DNA of 64,000 nt from Amblyornis subalaris (taxonomy: Eukaryota; Chordata; Aves; Passeriformes; Ptilonorhynchidae), in assembly GCA_018881555.1 (NCBI GenBank), contig JACAXG010000018.1, positions 6,447,634 to 6,511,633 of the forward strand, in the 5' to 3' direction. The position numbers and the translations under genes are program-made. How positions within the stretch are numbered: position 1 is the first letter of the stretch; each line of letters begins with the position of its first letter. Shown piece by piece: positions 39,401 through 51,400 of this stretch. The notes beneath the pieces were generated by a model that was given only the letters and a program-made list of their open reading frames with translations, was not told the DNA's origin and searched no databases.

Positions 39401-42400
39401 TTTTAAGTTTTTGTTTATTTGTCCACAATACTGCAAGCCACTGCCATGCTCAGCCAAGTAAAACTGAGGGATACCAAATATTACCTCTTTGAAGGCAAAT
39501 TCAGTTTGAGCAGTGAAAGTATCTGCTCATCCACTCCTTTCTTCTGCTCTTTTCTTTCTCATTATAATGTACAGTTCTACTTCTCTTTGCTTGCTAGGTC
39601 ATGTTTTATTACTGGATGAAGGACAAGGGACAACCCTACTCCTTCCATAGTTTTAGTGTCTGATGGACCTGTTAGTCTGTGAATTCAGCAGGCACAGGGT
39701 TTATACCTGTTTATTATACATATATTCATCATATGGATGCTGGAATAAGTATATCTACCTTAAAAACCAGTGATTACAAACTTAACAAGTGCAGTATCCA
39801 TGGTATCATCTGATTAGTTATCAAGGAACAAGACATTGTTGACCTGTTTACAAACCTGTGTTTCTCTTTCAAGAAGTTTCAAATAAAATAATTTTGAATA
39901 ATTAAGATTCTTTACAGATTATACAGCACATGTTGGAAATGAGAGCCACTGGGGTAGACATTTGACATAGATATTTTTTTCTTTTCTTTTCACAGAACAG
40001 ATTATAGATAATTATGGTACACTAACAAATGCAAAAAATGGACAGTTATATTTAAGGAAACGTAGAAAAGAAGTTTTCATTTTGATATAATTGGAATTTT
40101 ATTGACATGCAGTGATATTAACAGGTTTTTTTCAGGTAATAGATTAATGGTAGAGATAGTGCAAATCTGAGTATTTCTGTGTGTAATGTGCTTAGAAATA
40201 AGTAAGAGAAAAACATATATTCATGGCTTTATTTGTTCTAGTGAGAATATTTTTTATCACTAGTGTTTTGCTATATAGCAGAGCTAGATAAATATTATCA
40301 ATAAAAAAAGTACAAAATTATCATTTATATCCATGGATAGATGATTGATATTGAACTTGATATTGTTTTATAAAGGAGTTACCAGGTATATTATTCTTCA
40401 TTGTTATTATTTCTGTATTAGTATTTATTTATTAGTATTTATGATAAAGGTATTAATTACTGTATCAAGAAGTATGCATATTTCAGTGTTAGCAAAAGAA
40501 TTTGTAGCCATTGCTTTTAAAATAGAAACTGCTATTTTCAGGTCACTGTGATATTTTTACTGAATTGATAACATATATTATATTTCAGGTGAACTCTGTG
40601 AGGAGAAATTAGATTTCTGTGCTCAAAACCTGAATCCTTGCCAGCATGATTCGAAGTGTATCTTGACACCNAAAGGATACAAGTAAGTCTGAAATATTAT
40701 TAAAGTCCAACTGAATCGAAATTCGTATTTTTCTATCCTGTGTAACTTCCTTTCCTTCTGTTTAAGTGGAAGCCAATTCTGTTCTCAAAGTAATAATTTT
40801 GATTATTCTTAAGCATTATGGCAGAACAGGCCATTATTTTCATGTAAAGTTTCATAATTATCTTAAGTATGTTCTGACTTTTACTGATCCTTAACACTTC
40901 TAATTTCAACCAGATTTTAAATAGAAGTGCAGGGTAGTCTTTATGATGGTCTATGCAAAACCCTTATAGGAGCTTGAGCATTAGGAAAATAATTGCATGT
41001 AATTGAAGTGATTATATTGCTTTTAGAGAAGTAATTGTGAAAGAGATTATTAGGAAGGCACACTGGAAGGTATAAACTAAAGAAGTCCCTCCCCAGGAAA
41101 GCTAATCTTTAATTACACCATATCCTTATCATGATTAATTAGTATGCACAATTTAAAGTTGTTTCAATAGGCTTTAGGTTAATAAATACATGAAACCTGC
41201 AGCTTCAAATTGTTCTCAGAAGTACCTGTATTATGCACAGCATGCTTTTGTGCTAAAATCAGGTTATTTATTATCATTCGGACTATTTATGAAATAACAT
41301 TTTATTTAAAATATGGCAAAAATTAAAATATATTAAATATTCAATTGAATGTGAAATTAAGTTGATAGTTTTCAACTGGAAAACAGAAAAATTGTTGAGT
41401 TTCTGTTGCAGTACATTATATTTGTTTTCTTCACATCACTTCAGTAAACCTAGTTTAGCATCTTATACTTTAGTGCCTAGTTCATTAATCTTTCCTGTTA
41501 CTTTCTGAGATTTTAAATCAGAAAATAGCACATGCAGTAAACTTCAAGAATGTGTTTCAGTCGGTTTTTTAATAGCATGCTTTATATTCTTTTCCCCTTT
41601 TCTTATTCGTAAATGTTGCTGCATAAAAAATGAGACATATTTGATAGAAGTACTAAATTTAAAGTTACATGACTATTTAAAATCACTCTTGCCAATTTAA
41701 AGCAAATTTTAGATACTAAAAGAAATAACACCAAGGAGGGAATCACAGGATCTAGTGAAATCAATTAAAGACATCTTAATTTAAAAAAAAATCGTGTGGA
41801 TGCATGGATTTGTAATATTTTCCATTAATTTTTCACAGAGTTCTGGGCATTCACTCAGTGTAATATATGAGAATTCCCTGAAGAAATGCCACTAGCATTA
41901 GCAATGAGAGTTGCACATGGAAAAAACCCAAATAAGCCAACAAACAAAAATCGTTACATACTCTCTTGAGTATGTGCTGTGTATAGTTCAGTGGGGGTTC
42001 AGGGCGGGCACATGATGTGTTTTGAGACTTCTGTTAGTTCACCAACCATGGAGCAATTTGTAGTGAATCAGACTGGTGGAACTTTAAGGGGAAAAAATTA
42101 TTCATAACCTCCAAACTGTATAAATGGACCGTTGGTCCATTCATAGCTGTTCAGTTGACAAAGAAAATAACCATCAATACAGTGCAAGCCTTGGGTTATT
42201 TGTCTCAGTGTCACCAAATAAGCATATTGATTATGTTTAATGTTTGCAGCCACATACAACATCCTGTAACATTCTGCATTGCTCATAAATTCCAAGAACT
42301 GTGAAAATTATTCATCAGGGCTCTCTAGATTTACAGTCAATTCTTCAATATAATGAGAGGTGTGTAAACATTTTAACTAGCAAACCTGTTTTCATTATAT

Positions 42401-45400
42401 ATATAGCTTCCCCATCTAATAATACGGTTAAGCTACATAGTCTTTACCCACAAAGTTATGGTAATGCCTTTTTTTTCTTGATTTTTAAACAATTCAGTAG
42501 TTCCTTAACTTTGTCATAAGCACACTGTATCNTTAAAAGGCACTGTGCTATCCGATTTGCTTTCCTGTTCTACAGATGTGATTGCACACCTGGATATGTA
42601 GGTGAGCATTGTGATATTGACTTTGATGACTGCCAGGACAACAAATGCAAAAATGGAGCACAGTGCACTGACGCAGTTAATGGATATACATGTACTTGCC
42701 CAGAAGGATACAGGTGAGAAGGATCTGAAGGCAGTACAAACAGGTATGTCTTCTGTCAAAGTTGTTTTTTCTTAGAACTACTGATTTTTTTTTTCTATTT
42801 TCATTTAGTGGCTTGTTTTGTGAGTTTTCACCGCCAATGGTTCTACCTCGCACCAGCCCTTGTGATAATTATGAATGTCAAAATGGAGCCCAGTGTATCA
42901 TAAAAGAAAGTGAACCAATCTGTCAGTGTTTATCAGGCTACCAGGGTGAGAAATGTGAAAAGCTGATTAGTATAAACTTCGTCAACAAAGAATCCTATCT
43001 GCAAATCCCTTCAGCTAAGATCCGCCCCCAAACCAATATCACTCTACAGGTAAGTTTGCTTGTGTTGTAGATTCTCTGTTCTGGAAAAGAGAGTAAATGA
43101 CTTTTCATGATGTGGAAAACTACCTAAAGTTGTCATTGGCTCACTTAAAGAAGTTTTCACAGTTTGAGCTAAAAATCTAGAAGAGTCAATACAATAACTC
43201 TGTATTCATATTGAAGTAGACGTGTTTATTGATAGGAAGAGAAACAGTTCTGTCAGGTTGTCCTTCAAGAAAGAATTTTATAATGAAGTAACAGACTATG
43301 GCAGTAAATTCAGAGATTCACTTAATACGGCATTTTGATTTAATACTAAATTTTAGTTCTTTCTAAATGTTTCTTTCTTTTACTTAGATTGCCACAGATG
43401 AAGACAGTGGGATCCTGCTCTACAAAGGCGATAAAGATCATATAGCAGTAGAACTGTACCGAGGTAGAGTGAGGGTCAGTTATGACACAGGATCATATCC
43501 AGCCTCTGCCATTTACAGGTGAACCTGGCTGAAACACATTTCTAACTGAAACAAAACCTATATTCATTCCTTNTATCAAAGTCACATTTTTTTAATAGAT
43601 GGTTAAAAGAAATACATGCAAATGAATGTATTGTCAGACACTTAAAACCTCTTGCCAAAAGATGTGATTTGGCTTGGCAAATAATTCTAATGCAGATATG
43701 TCAGAAAGATAATATATTATTTGATGCATTAAAACGGAGTAGGAGTTAGCTTCCGGCAGAATATTTATACATTTGTGTAAAACTCACATGTGGAAGTGGA
43801 GTTCTTTCCATGTTGTAACTGCCAAATAATTTTCTAGTGTGCTGAGTCAAATGAAAAACTATACTGCATAAGCAGAAAATAAATGGAAGCTTCTCTTCTG
43901 TGTTAGGCAGTCTTATAATGTGGGACTTTTCCCTGACAAGTGAAGAGAAGGCTGAAAACTTGATTCCGAAAAAAGGCACTACCCTTGTAAAAAAAAAAAA
44001 ATTTTTGCTTCCAAAGTCATTAAGAGACAGAATCCACAGCTGCTTCTGGAGCACAATTTTTAAGTATTTTTTTTTAAGTCATATTTCTCTGATTCTCTGA
44101 AAAATTACCACCTGAATTTTTGGGGAGGTATTGTATAACTTCACAAGAATTTGCAGAAGGACATTGCAAGAGTGAGCAGAAAGACAACAGGCATCACTTC
44201 CTGGCCTTCACTGCCCACTTGATGCTAAAAATACTTTGAGAAGTAAAGGGGAAAGATTAAATCAGTTTTCCTGGACTCTTCTTTTTGCTGTATTTATACC
44301 TTTTGTGTTGTAAAATTGTAGATAGTAAATTGCTTTCTAGAGTTTGTAACAGTGACACTGTTCTGCATTCTATTAGGGACATTTCACTGAAAATAAATTA
44401 TTTTTATAAATTATTGTACTCAAATAGCAATATAAAATCAAAAGCTTAAGTATATATAGCAGTGAAACAATGTTAAACTCTGTTAGGTAATAGCACCAAG
44501 TGAACAATCATTTTAGTAGATTACTAAAAGCATTGCACAGAAAAAAAAAAGCCTATAAAATACAATATAAAGCTAATTAGAAAAAAAAGCCTTCTCCAAT
44601 AAGCAACTTAAGATTGCTTTTATTTTTTGATATAATATGTAATTCATAAGGTTTTCTTACGATTCCATGATATGGTTTAACATGTGAAAATAGTATATGT
44701 ATTTAAATTGTATAAATTTTCACTTTTCCCAGTTACTACAATTCAAAATAATATTATTTTTCTTTCCTATCTGGGACAGGGCTAAACAAGAAGTTTAGAA
44801 TGCCTTTTCAGGAGTTAAATTATTTTTGTTGATTTTTATTTTGATAGATACAGCTGTCTGAGAATAAGAAGCAATAGGAATGAGGGTCTTACGTAGTTTC
44901 AAATTATTTTGGCTCTCATTTGTTTAATCTATCTAGAATACTTCTTCCCATTCAAAACATACATTTCCTTCTCATAAATTTAATGCTTTCTCCAGCATTA
45001 TTGGAATATAATAAATACTGGTAATTCACACTTGTCCATTATAGTTTTATAGAGAAAGATTGAAAAACAGTACTCACACAGGTGAAAAAACCCATAAACA
45101 CAGAAAGGCTTAATAACAAAGTGACCAGTTAACAGTTCCAATTAGGTTACTGTTACAAAACAATAAGAAGCACCTTCCCTACGTAGTTGATCATCTCTTT
45201 TGAATTATATGACAAATGAAGCATGCAAGTGTAGTGAAGAAAGGGATGGGAAATGTAGTGAGGTGTTAGAGTGTCACAGTTGTTTGGTGAAGCAGATACA
45301 CAGTTTTAGTATTATTATTTCTGTTTCTATTATTGTTGTTATTGCTTTTAACCTCCATTTCATTTCAAATAGGCATTATGGTGAGTTTCTGAGATATTTG

Positions 45401-48400
45401 AAAACTGTCATGTAATGGTCCAGCTGTAGTGAAGTCTTCTGCTGTTGAGGAAAGGCAGATACCTTATCTCTTTCTACAACTGTCTGAAGGGAGATTGTAG
45501 CCAGATGTGGGTCAGACCCTTCTCACAAGTAACAAGCAATAGGACGAGAGGAAAAGGCCTCAAGTTGCACCAGGAGAGGCTTAGATTGGATATTAGGAAA
45601 AGTTTCTTTATGTAAAGGGTTTTCAAGCATTGCAACAGGCTGCCCAGGGAAGTGGTGTAGTCACCATTCATGAAGGTATTTAAAAGAACTGTAGATGTGG
45701 TGCTGAGGGACATTGTTTGGTGGTGGACTTGGCAGTGCTGGTTTAGTTGTTGGACTTGATGATCTTAGAGGTATTTTCCAACCTAAACAAATTTGTGATT
45801 TCAGTATTCTATTTTGGAAGCCATATATACATTTCCACATTTGTATGTATCTATATACATGCATCTAGTGATCACTGTACAAATTGCATACTGTTTAATT
45901 TCTATGTCAGGTTCTAGAAAGGAGTATGTTACAGCACAGAATCTTTTACACATTAATCTCTTCATCATTTCCAGTTCTTACCATTTTACCCTCCTAGGAT
46001 CTTTGTGATATTTCCTGCCCTTAAGGTCTTTTACCTTCTTTTCATCCATTGATTGTGTGTTGTCTTTCTGTACCTTTGTTACCTATTAAAGCTGTCTCCT
46101 GGAACGTTTCCAGTCCTTCCTTCAGTCCCTCCTTTTAGTTTCTTTCCTCCCTTCCCTCTCTTCATTTTTTTCCAAGCCAACTGCTTTACTAATGGGAACT
46201 GACTGCAGAAAGAGCCATCATCCCAAAAGCACTCATCAATCAATCTGAGAAACGAGATGATGGCACTGCCAAGACCCATAAATAATATTCATTCATTGGA
46301 GATGGTTATTTGGAAAAANTTGATTCACTTGTGTTTTGTTCTGTCTAGGCATCCATTTTTTGAATAACTGGTTTTTACACACACAAAAAAAACCCGCTTT
46401 TCATTCTGTAAACTAGTTTTCATCATATATTTNTTGGAAATATGGGAGTATTACTTCCCGAATCGTTATTCTTCTACAGAGTACCAGAAGCCCTAAATCA
46501 GTTCTTCTTACAGCTTTTCATTAGGATCTATGCATTCAGCATTCTCCTCATTTCTCCAATGGGAGGATGGGCTAGAAGTAATGTAAATGCCTAGGCAGGA
46601 AATATTGCAGATATGCCTTGAGTTTATTTCCCCTTCAATTTAAACCACCCTTACTTAGGAGAGCTCCTTTTTCTGTGGTAAATTTTTACCAGTAAAACAG
46701 TTTAAACCAGAGGCTTTTAATAATCACTCTTATCAGAGACACATTCCCTTTACACATTATGGTTTATATATCCCTAGAATGACCTTGTGCTATAAAAGTG
46801 CATTTTCTATGTTGCTCTTATTCGTATAAATACTGTTGTGTGCAAGGCTGATAAGTTGTAAAATACGTTTCCTTGAAACAAGAACGTTATATTAGGGTTT
46901 CTTGCTTCCTGAAGTCAAGAAGTCATATGCACTTTGACTTTTTAGCACATTTATTTCCCCTGGATTCATTGAAATGTATTAAATAACTGAATCATGGCAT
47001 CTTTTTTATTGCTTGATCACAGCAAACAAACATCTTGATACCTTGAATAAATCTTGCTCTTTAAGAATGATGAACCCTGAGCATTTCCTCTCCCCTCGTG
47101 GAAAGTGGCAGTCCAGCTCCTGCCAGCTCCCATAAAGTGTTTATTGTGCCAGTGGCTGCTCTGTAGTGTGTTTGCACTTTCCCATAGAGCTGGGTTTATG
47201 TAAAACATGCATGCTACCATGCAGATCTTTCATCCACATTGAGCGAGGCTGTTCACAGGGTTGGTAATAAATGGCCAAGAAGCTGTTTAATGTGTCACAG
47301 CTGTGAACGACCATGTGTGCTGCTGATCTGTTCCAGGACAAAAGCAGTTAGGTTAATTAAAACATCTCTAAGGACNTTTTAAGGTAATTTGCTTGATTTT
47401 TGCCTTGAGATTTAGGTACCTAATCCCTTTCAGCTATCCTGCTTTCTCAATGAGAAGAGCTAATTGACGGTGTGACTGTTGGGTCCATCTCAGGCTATCA
47501 TACACTTTAATAACAGCTTATCATACACTTAAATAACTTTTTTCAAAGGCTTAAGCTCACTTATTTGATGGTGCCCTGAAACAAACAAAGGCTTTCATGG
47601 GAATGCTTTTAATGTCTGATTTCTGGACTACAGCTCACATGTTCCATGCATATATTCAGCTCTTATTTCTCCAGTGGAAAATGGACTACAAGTTATGCAA
47701 GTACAATGATATATTCGTTCCCACAATTGAGTAATGATATTCTTCCTTCTGTGATGTACTTAAGCTGTGTTCAAGCAAAAAGTAGTTCCCTGCACTTAAA
47801 ATATTTGCTATGCAGATATTGAGACTGATAAGCATAGGCACCCATTTCTTGTACCTGGTAATGAGTAGGCTTGTACTTATGCAGGGTAAGCACCATGCTT
47901 GAAACAAGCATTTTCTGCTTGACACCCTTCAGGCATTCTTCTACTAGTGAGTTCTTATCTTGTTAGTAAGCAGAAGGAAAATGGTATATGTAGATGAGAG
48001 AAAAAAATGAATACAATATTCATATTCACTGTACTAGCCAGAAACTGAACACACTGAAATAACCATGCCCAAGAAAGATAACAAATAACTTTATTGCTAG
48101 TGTCAGTGCAGGTGTCTGGACCAATGATGTGATTTCGTCTGGCACAATTAAAGTTAGATGTGGTTCTATATTCCATGAAATAGTAGATTTATGTATCACT
48201 GGAGTTGACTCAGACCTTCATACTTGCAAGATATGTAAACCCAATACTCGCAAAATGGAGGATACGCACAGTCTTGCATGCAAATACAATCTTGAAGTAA
48301 CATTAGAATCACGTAATGGTTTAGGTTTGAAGGGACCTTTACCAATCACCTAGTTCTTCCTTCTTTGTTATGGGCAGGGACATCTTCTACTAGATTAAGT

Positions 48401-51400
48401 TGTACAAAGCCCCATCCAACCAGATCCTGAACATTTCCAATAACAGGTCCACAAATTCTCTGGTAATCCTGTCCCAGTGTTTCATATTAACCCACTCGCA
48501 TATTAAAGAACTTTTTCTTTATGTCACTTTTACTTCATAGATTCTATCTGATCTATATCTACCATCTCTTGGTATAAAACAGTTACCCCTTGTCCTGTTA
48601 CTACAGGCCCTGGTAAAAAGTCTCTTTCCATCTTTCTTATAAGCCCCCTTTGATTATTGAAAAGCTGCTATAAGATCTCCCCGGACCTTTCTCTTCTCCA
48701 GGCTGAACAACCCCAACTCTCTCTCAGGCTGTCTTCATAGAAAAGGTGTTCCAGCCCTGTCATCATTAGCGCAGAAGAAGGGGTATTATATTGTATTGGC
48801 TTTTAAGCATATGTGCATGTCTTTGCTTAGAATGTAGTTTTCAGGAGAATGCACTCCTAGAGAAGTTCTGTTCTGAAACCGTATTGACTCTTAAAGGGGA
48901 GGAAGGTAAAAAACTGTTCAGACCATCAACTGTTTAATATTAATGTTTATTTTGCAGTGTGGAAACAATTAATGATGGCAATTTCCACATTGTGGAGCTG
49001 CTAGCTATGGATCAGATTCTNTCTTTATCTATTGATGGAGGAAGCCCCAAGATAATTACCAATTTGTCCAAGCAATCCACTCTGAATTTTGATTCTCCGC
49101 TGTATGTAGGAGGTAAGAGTACCTTACTTCTTCTTACTAGAGGTATTATAGATAATTTACTCTGGTAACATGCTTTAAGAAACACATGGTAAAAGATTTA
49201 TTCATTGACGTAACACCTTAAGATGAAACTTTGGCAGCTAATGTCAATAATTTCATTTTTAAGAAATAGTATGTTCTCAAACTGCACCTGTTGCTTTTTT
49301 ATAATTATGTTTCTTTTTTATGGCCGTAAAATGTTGTAGTTTTTCACTGTTATTTAGCTTTTTATTATACTGAAGAATTGTGCTAGACATTGTTTAGCTG
49401 CATGAAGATTTAGCAATGCCTGTTGAGAAAGTGTAGAATGGTAGCTTTCTGTTTTGCTCGTTTTACATTTCTATTTCCCTGTATAGGTATCTGCAGGAAA
49501 TTATAGCAGTGTATAAAGCCATGAAGTATAACTTATGCCTGGAGATCTTATTGTTTAGGGCTGATAGGAGTTAGGACACTAGGTAAGAAGAGGATCAACT
49601 GGNCAGTTGCCTCACAGTATGTGTCAGGGCTTGTTTTTTATTTGTTTTGAGAAAAAAAGAATTGTTTGTTTAAGTAAAACTTGTGCAGCTAAAGTATTTG
49701 AAAAATTTTGATCATTTGCTAAAATTTACTCTGTAGAACNATGAGTTCAAACACAATGTTTTTACCAGCAGTTCCTGTTGGATTTCTGATGGGCCTGTGC
49801 AATCTAGGTAAAAGTCAGAAAACTCAGCCAACACTTTGTGCCTGCTTACTTGGAAGCAGGTCTAAGTTCTTCATGATCAGAGATTCAGCACGGTTTTTAA
49901 ATACTGCTTATCTTCTACAAATTTTCATGTTCTACTTAGTTTAACCTTATACTCTGACAAGAGGCATGTATGGAGCCTCCTGATCTGTTCTTTCTGTGAA
50001 AAGAATACCTAATTTCTTTTTCATTCTGCCTAATTATTTTATGTCTGAGAATAACTTTTTAGACTTAAGCGTATTCCCTCCTTGCAAAAAATTATGCTAT
50101 CAATAGTACACTTGAGAGATGCCTTCTTTCTCTAGAAAAGGTGCTCGTTATCCTCTTTCAAATACATTGAAAAGCTCAGGGTACTTGCTTAGATTTACCT
50201 CTAATGGAAAATAAAAACAGAAAGCTGCTTTGTTTCCAATCAAAAATCGACTATGTCTCCTATGAAAAAGTATAACAAGTGCTTCAGTTACAAAGTAACA
50301 TGACTTTTGTCTGAAAATTCCCATTCTTCCCTTGAAACCATTTGGGGTTTTGTCAGATCTTTTCAGATTTTTGTTGCCTCCTTCCATCTAAGATGAGAAG
50401 AATTACCAAATAGAATTTAACGTTAGTCATCACTCTGCATACCAACAGAGAAAAGGATTAAAATTATCAAATGTACCAGCTGCCTTTAAAATCTTCAAAG
50501 GAGGATTGCCCTGTAGAAGTACATTGCATTTTTTCGTGTGTATCACTTCTGTTGTTTACATAGTGTCCTATGCCACATTTGGAAGAACAAGTGGTCCTAG
50601 CCTCCAGTAAGACACTGTGTGTTTGCTTCCTTGTATTGTCAACATCAGTTTGTTTAATGACAGCTGAGCCAATTGTACTACTTGAAAGCTGAGCTTAGTG
50701 CACAACAATCCTCCTGTCTGTTATAGGCACCTTTTGCTGAAATGAGGCCAGACTGCTAACTGTAAACATTTATTCTGAGCACATTAACAGTGAGATGCTG
50801 ATTTGTGACATACGGTTCTCTTCCTTGCTTCTTAACCATGCAAATCTGTATCTCCATTAGGAGAATCATACTAATCTGCATCATCATCTTCAAGTATCAG
50901 AAGAATAAATTTTGGAAGTAATCTTTTCCTTTAGTGCTTTGATACCTAAGAGCAGCAATCTTTTGCATTCTAGTGCATATTCTTTAGAGAGGTCCCACAT
51001 TTATTCTATTATAATTCTTCACATTCAGGCACCAAGCAAACAATTATTTCTGCTGTCACAGAAAATGTTGATCCAAAAAAGAATGAAAATCAATAATAGA
51101 AGCACATTGTAACAAAATAAAGGAAAAATCCCTGTAGGTTTACATTCAGCTCTTAGGCTTTCCTCTTCTTTATCTATGATTTTTATCTATTTATGATTTT
51201 TAAAATTCTTGAGACAGTTAATTTTCACTCTTACATCTTTATATTACCCATCTTTTTGAGATTAATTAAATTTTTTCTTATCCAACTGTATCTAGATTTT
51301 TTAGAGAATTTGATCACACATTTCCATCAGTTAAGAACTTAAATTCTCACTAGGATTTTATGCAGCATTTTTATCTTTGCCAAAGTCTTAGTTTGACACC

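Larger units (their letters stand above)
23990..40588 (+). other. SLIT2 intron, 16.6 kb, largest in window
   Basis: Donor GTAGGA, acceptor TATATTTCAG. It holds three plus-strand CR1 insertions (about 28690-29655, 31710-32076 and 33100-37315), a 25-bp tandem duplication near 30263 and a TG/TA palindrome at 38493-38520. The other roughly 11 kb is AT-rich. Short open stretches in it show no recognisable similarity. Confidence 0.8.
43519..48957 (+). other. SLIT2 intron
   Basis: 5439-bp intron, acceptor TATTTTGCAG. It holds a CR1 tail in plus orientation (45447-45800) and one in minus orientation (48304-48770). A stretch at about 47040-47340 is more complex and GC-richer than its surroundings but matches no repeat I know. 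Elsewhere it is AT-rich without recognised features. Confidence 0.8.
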
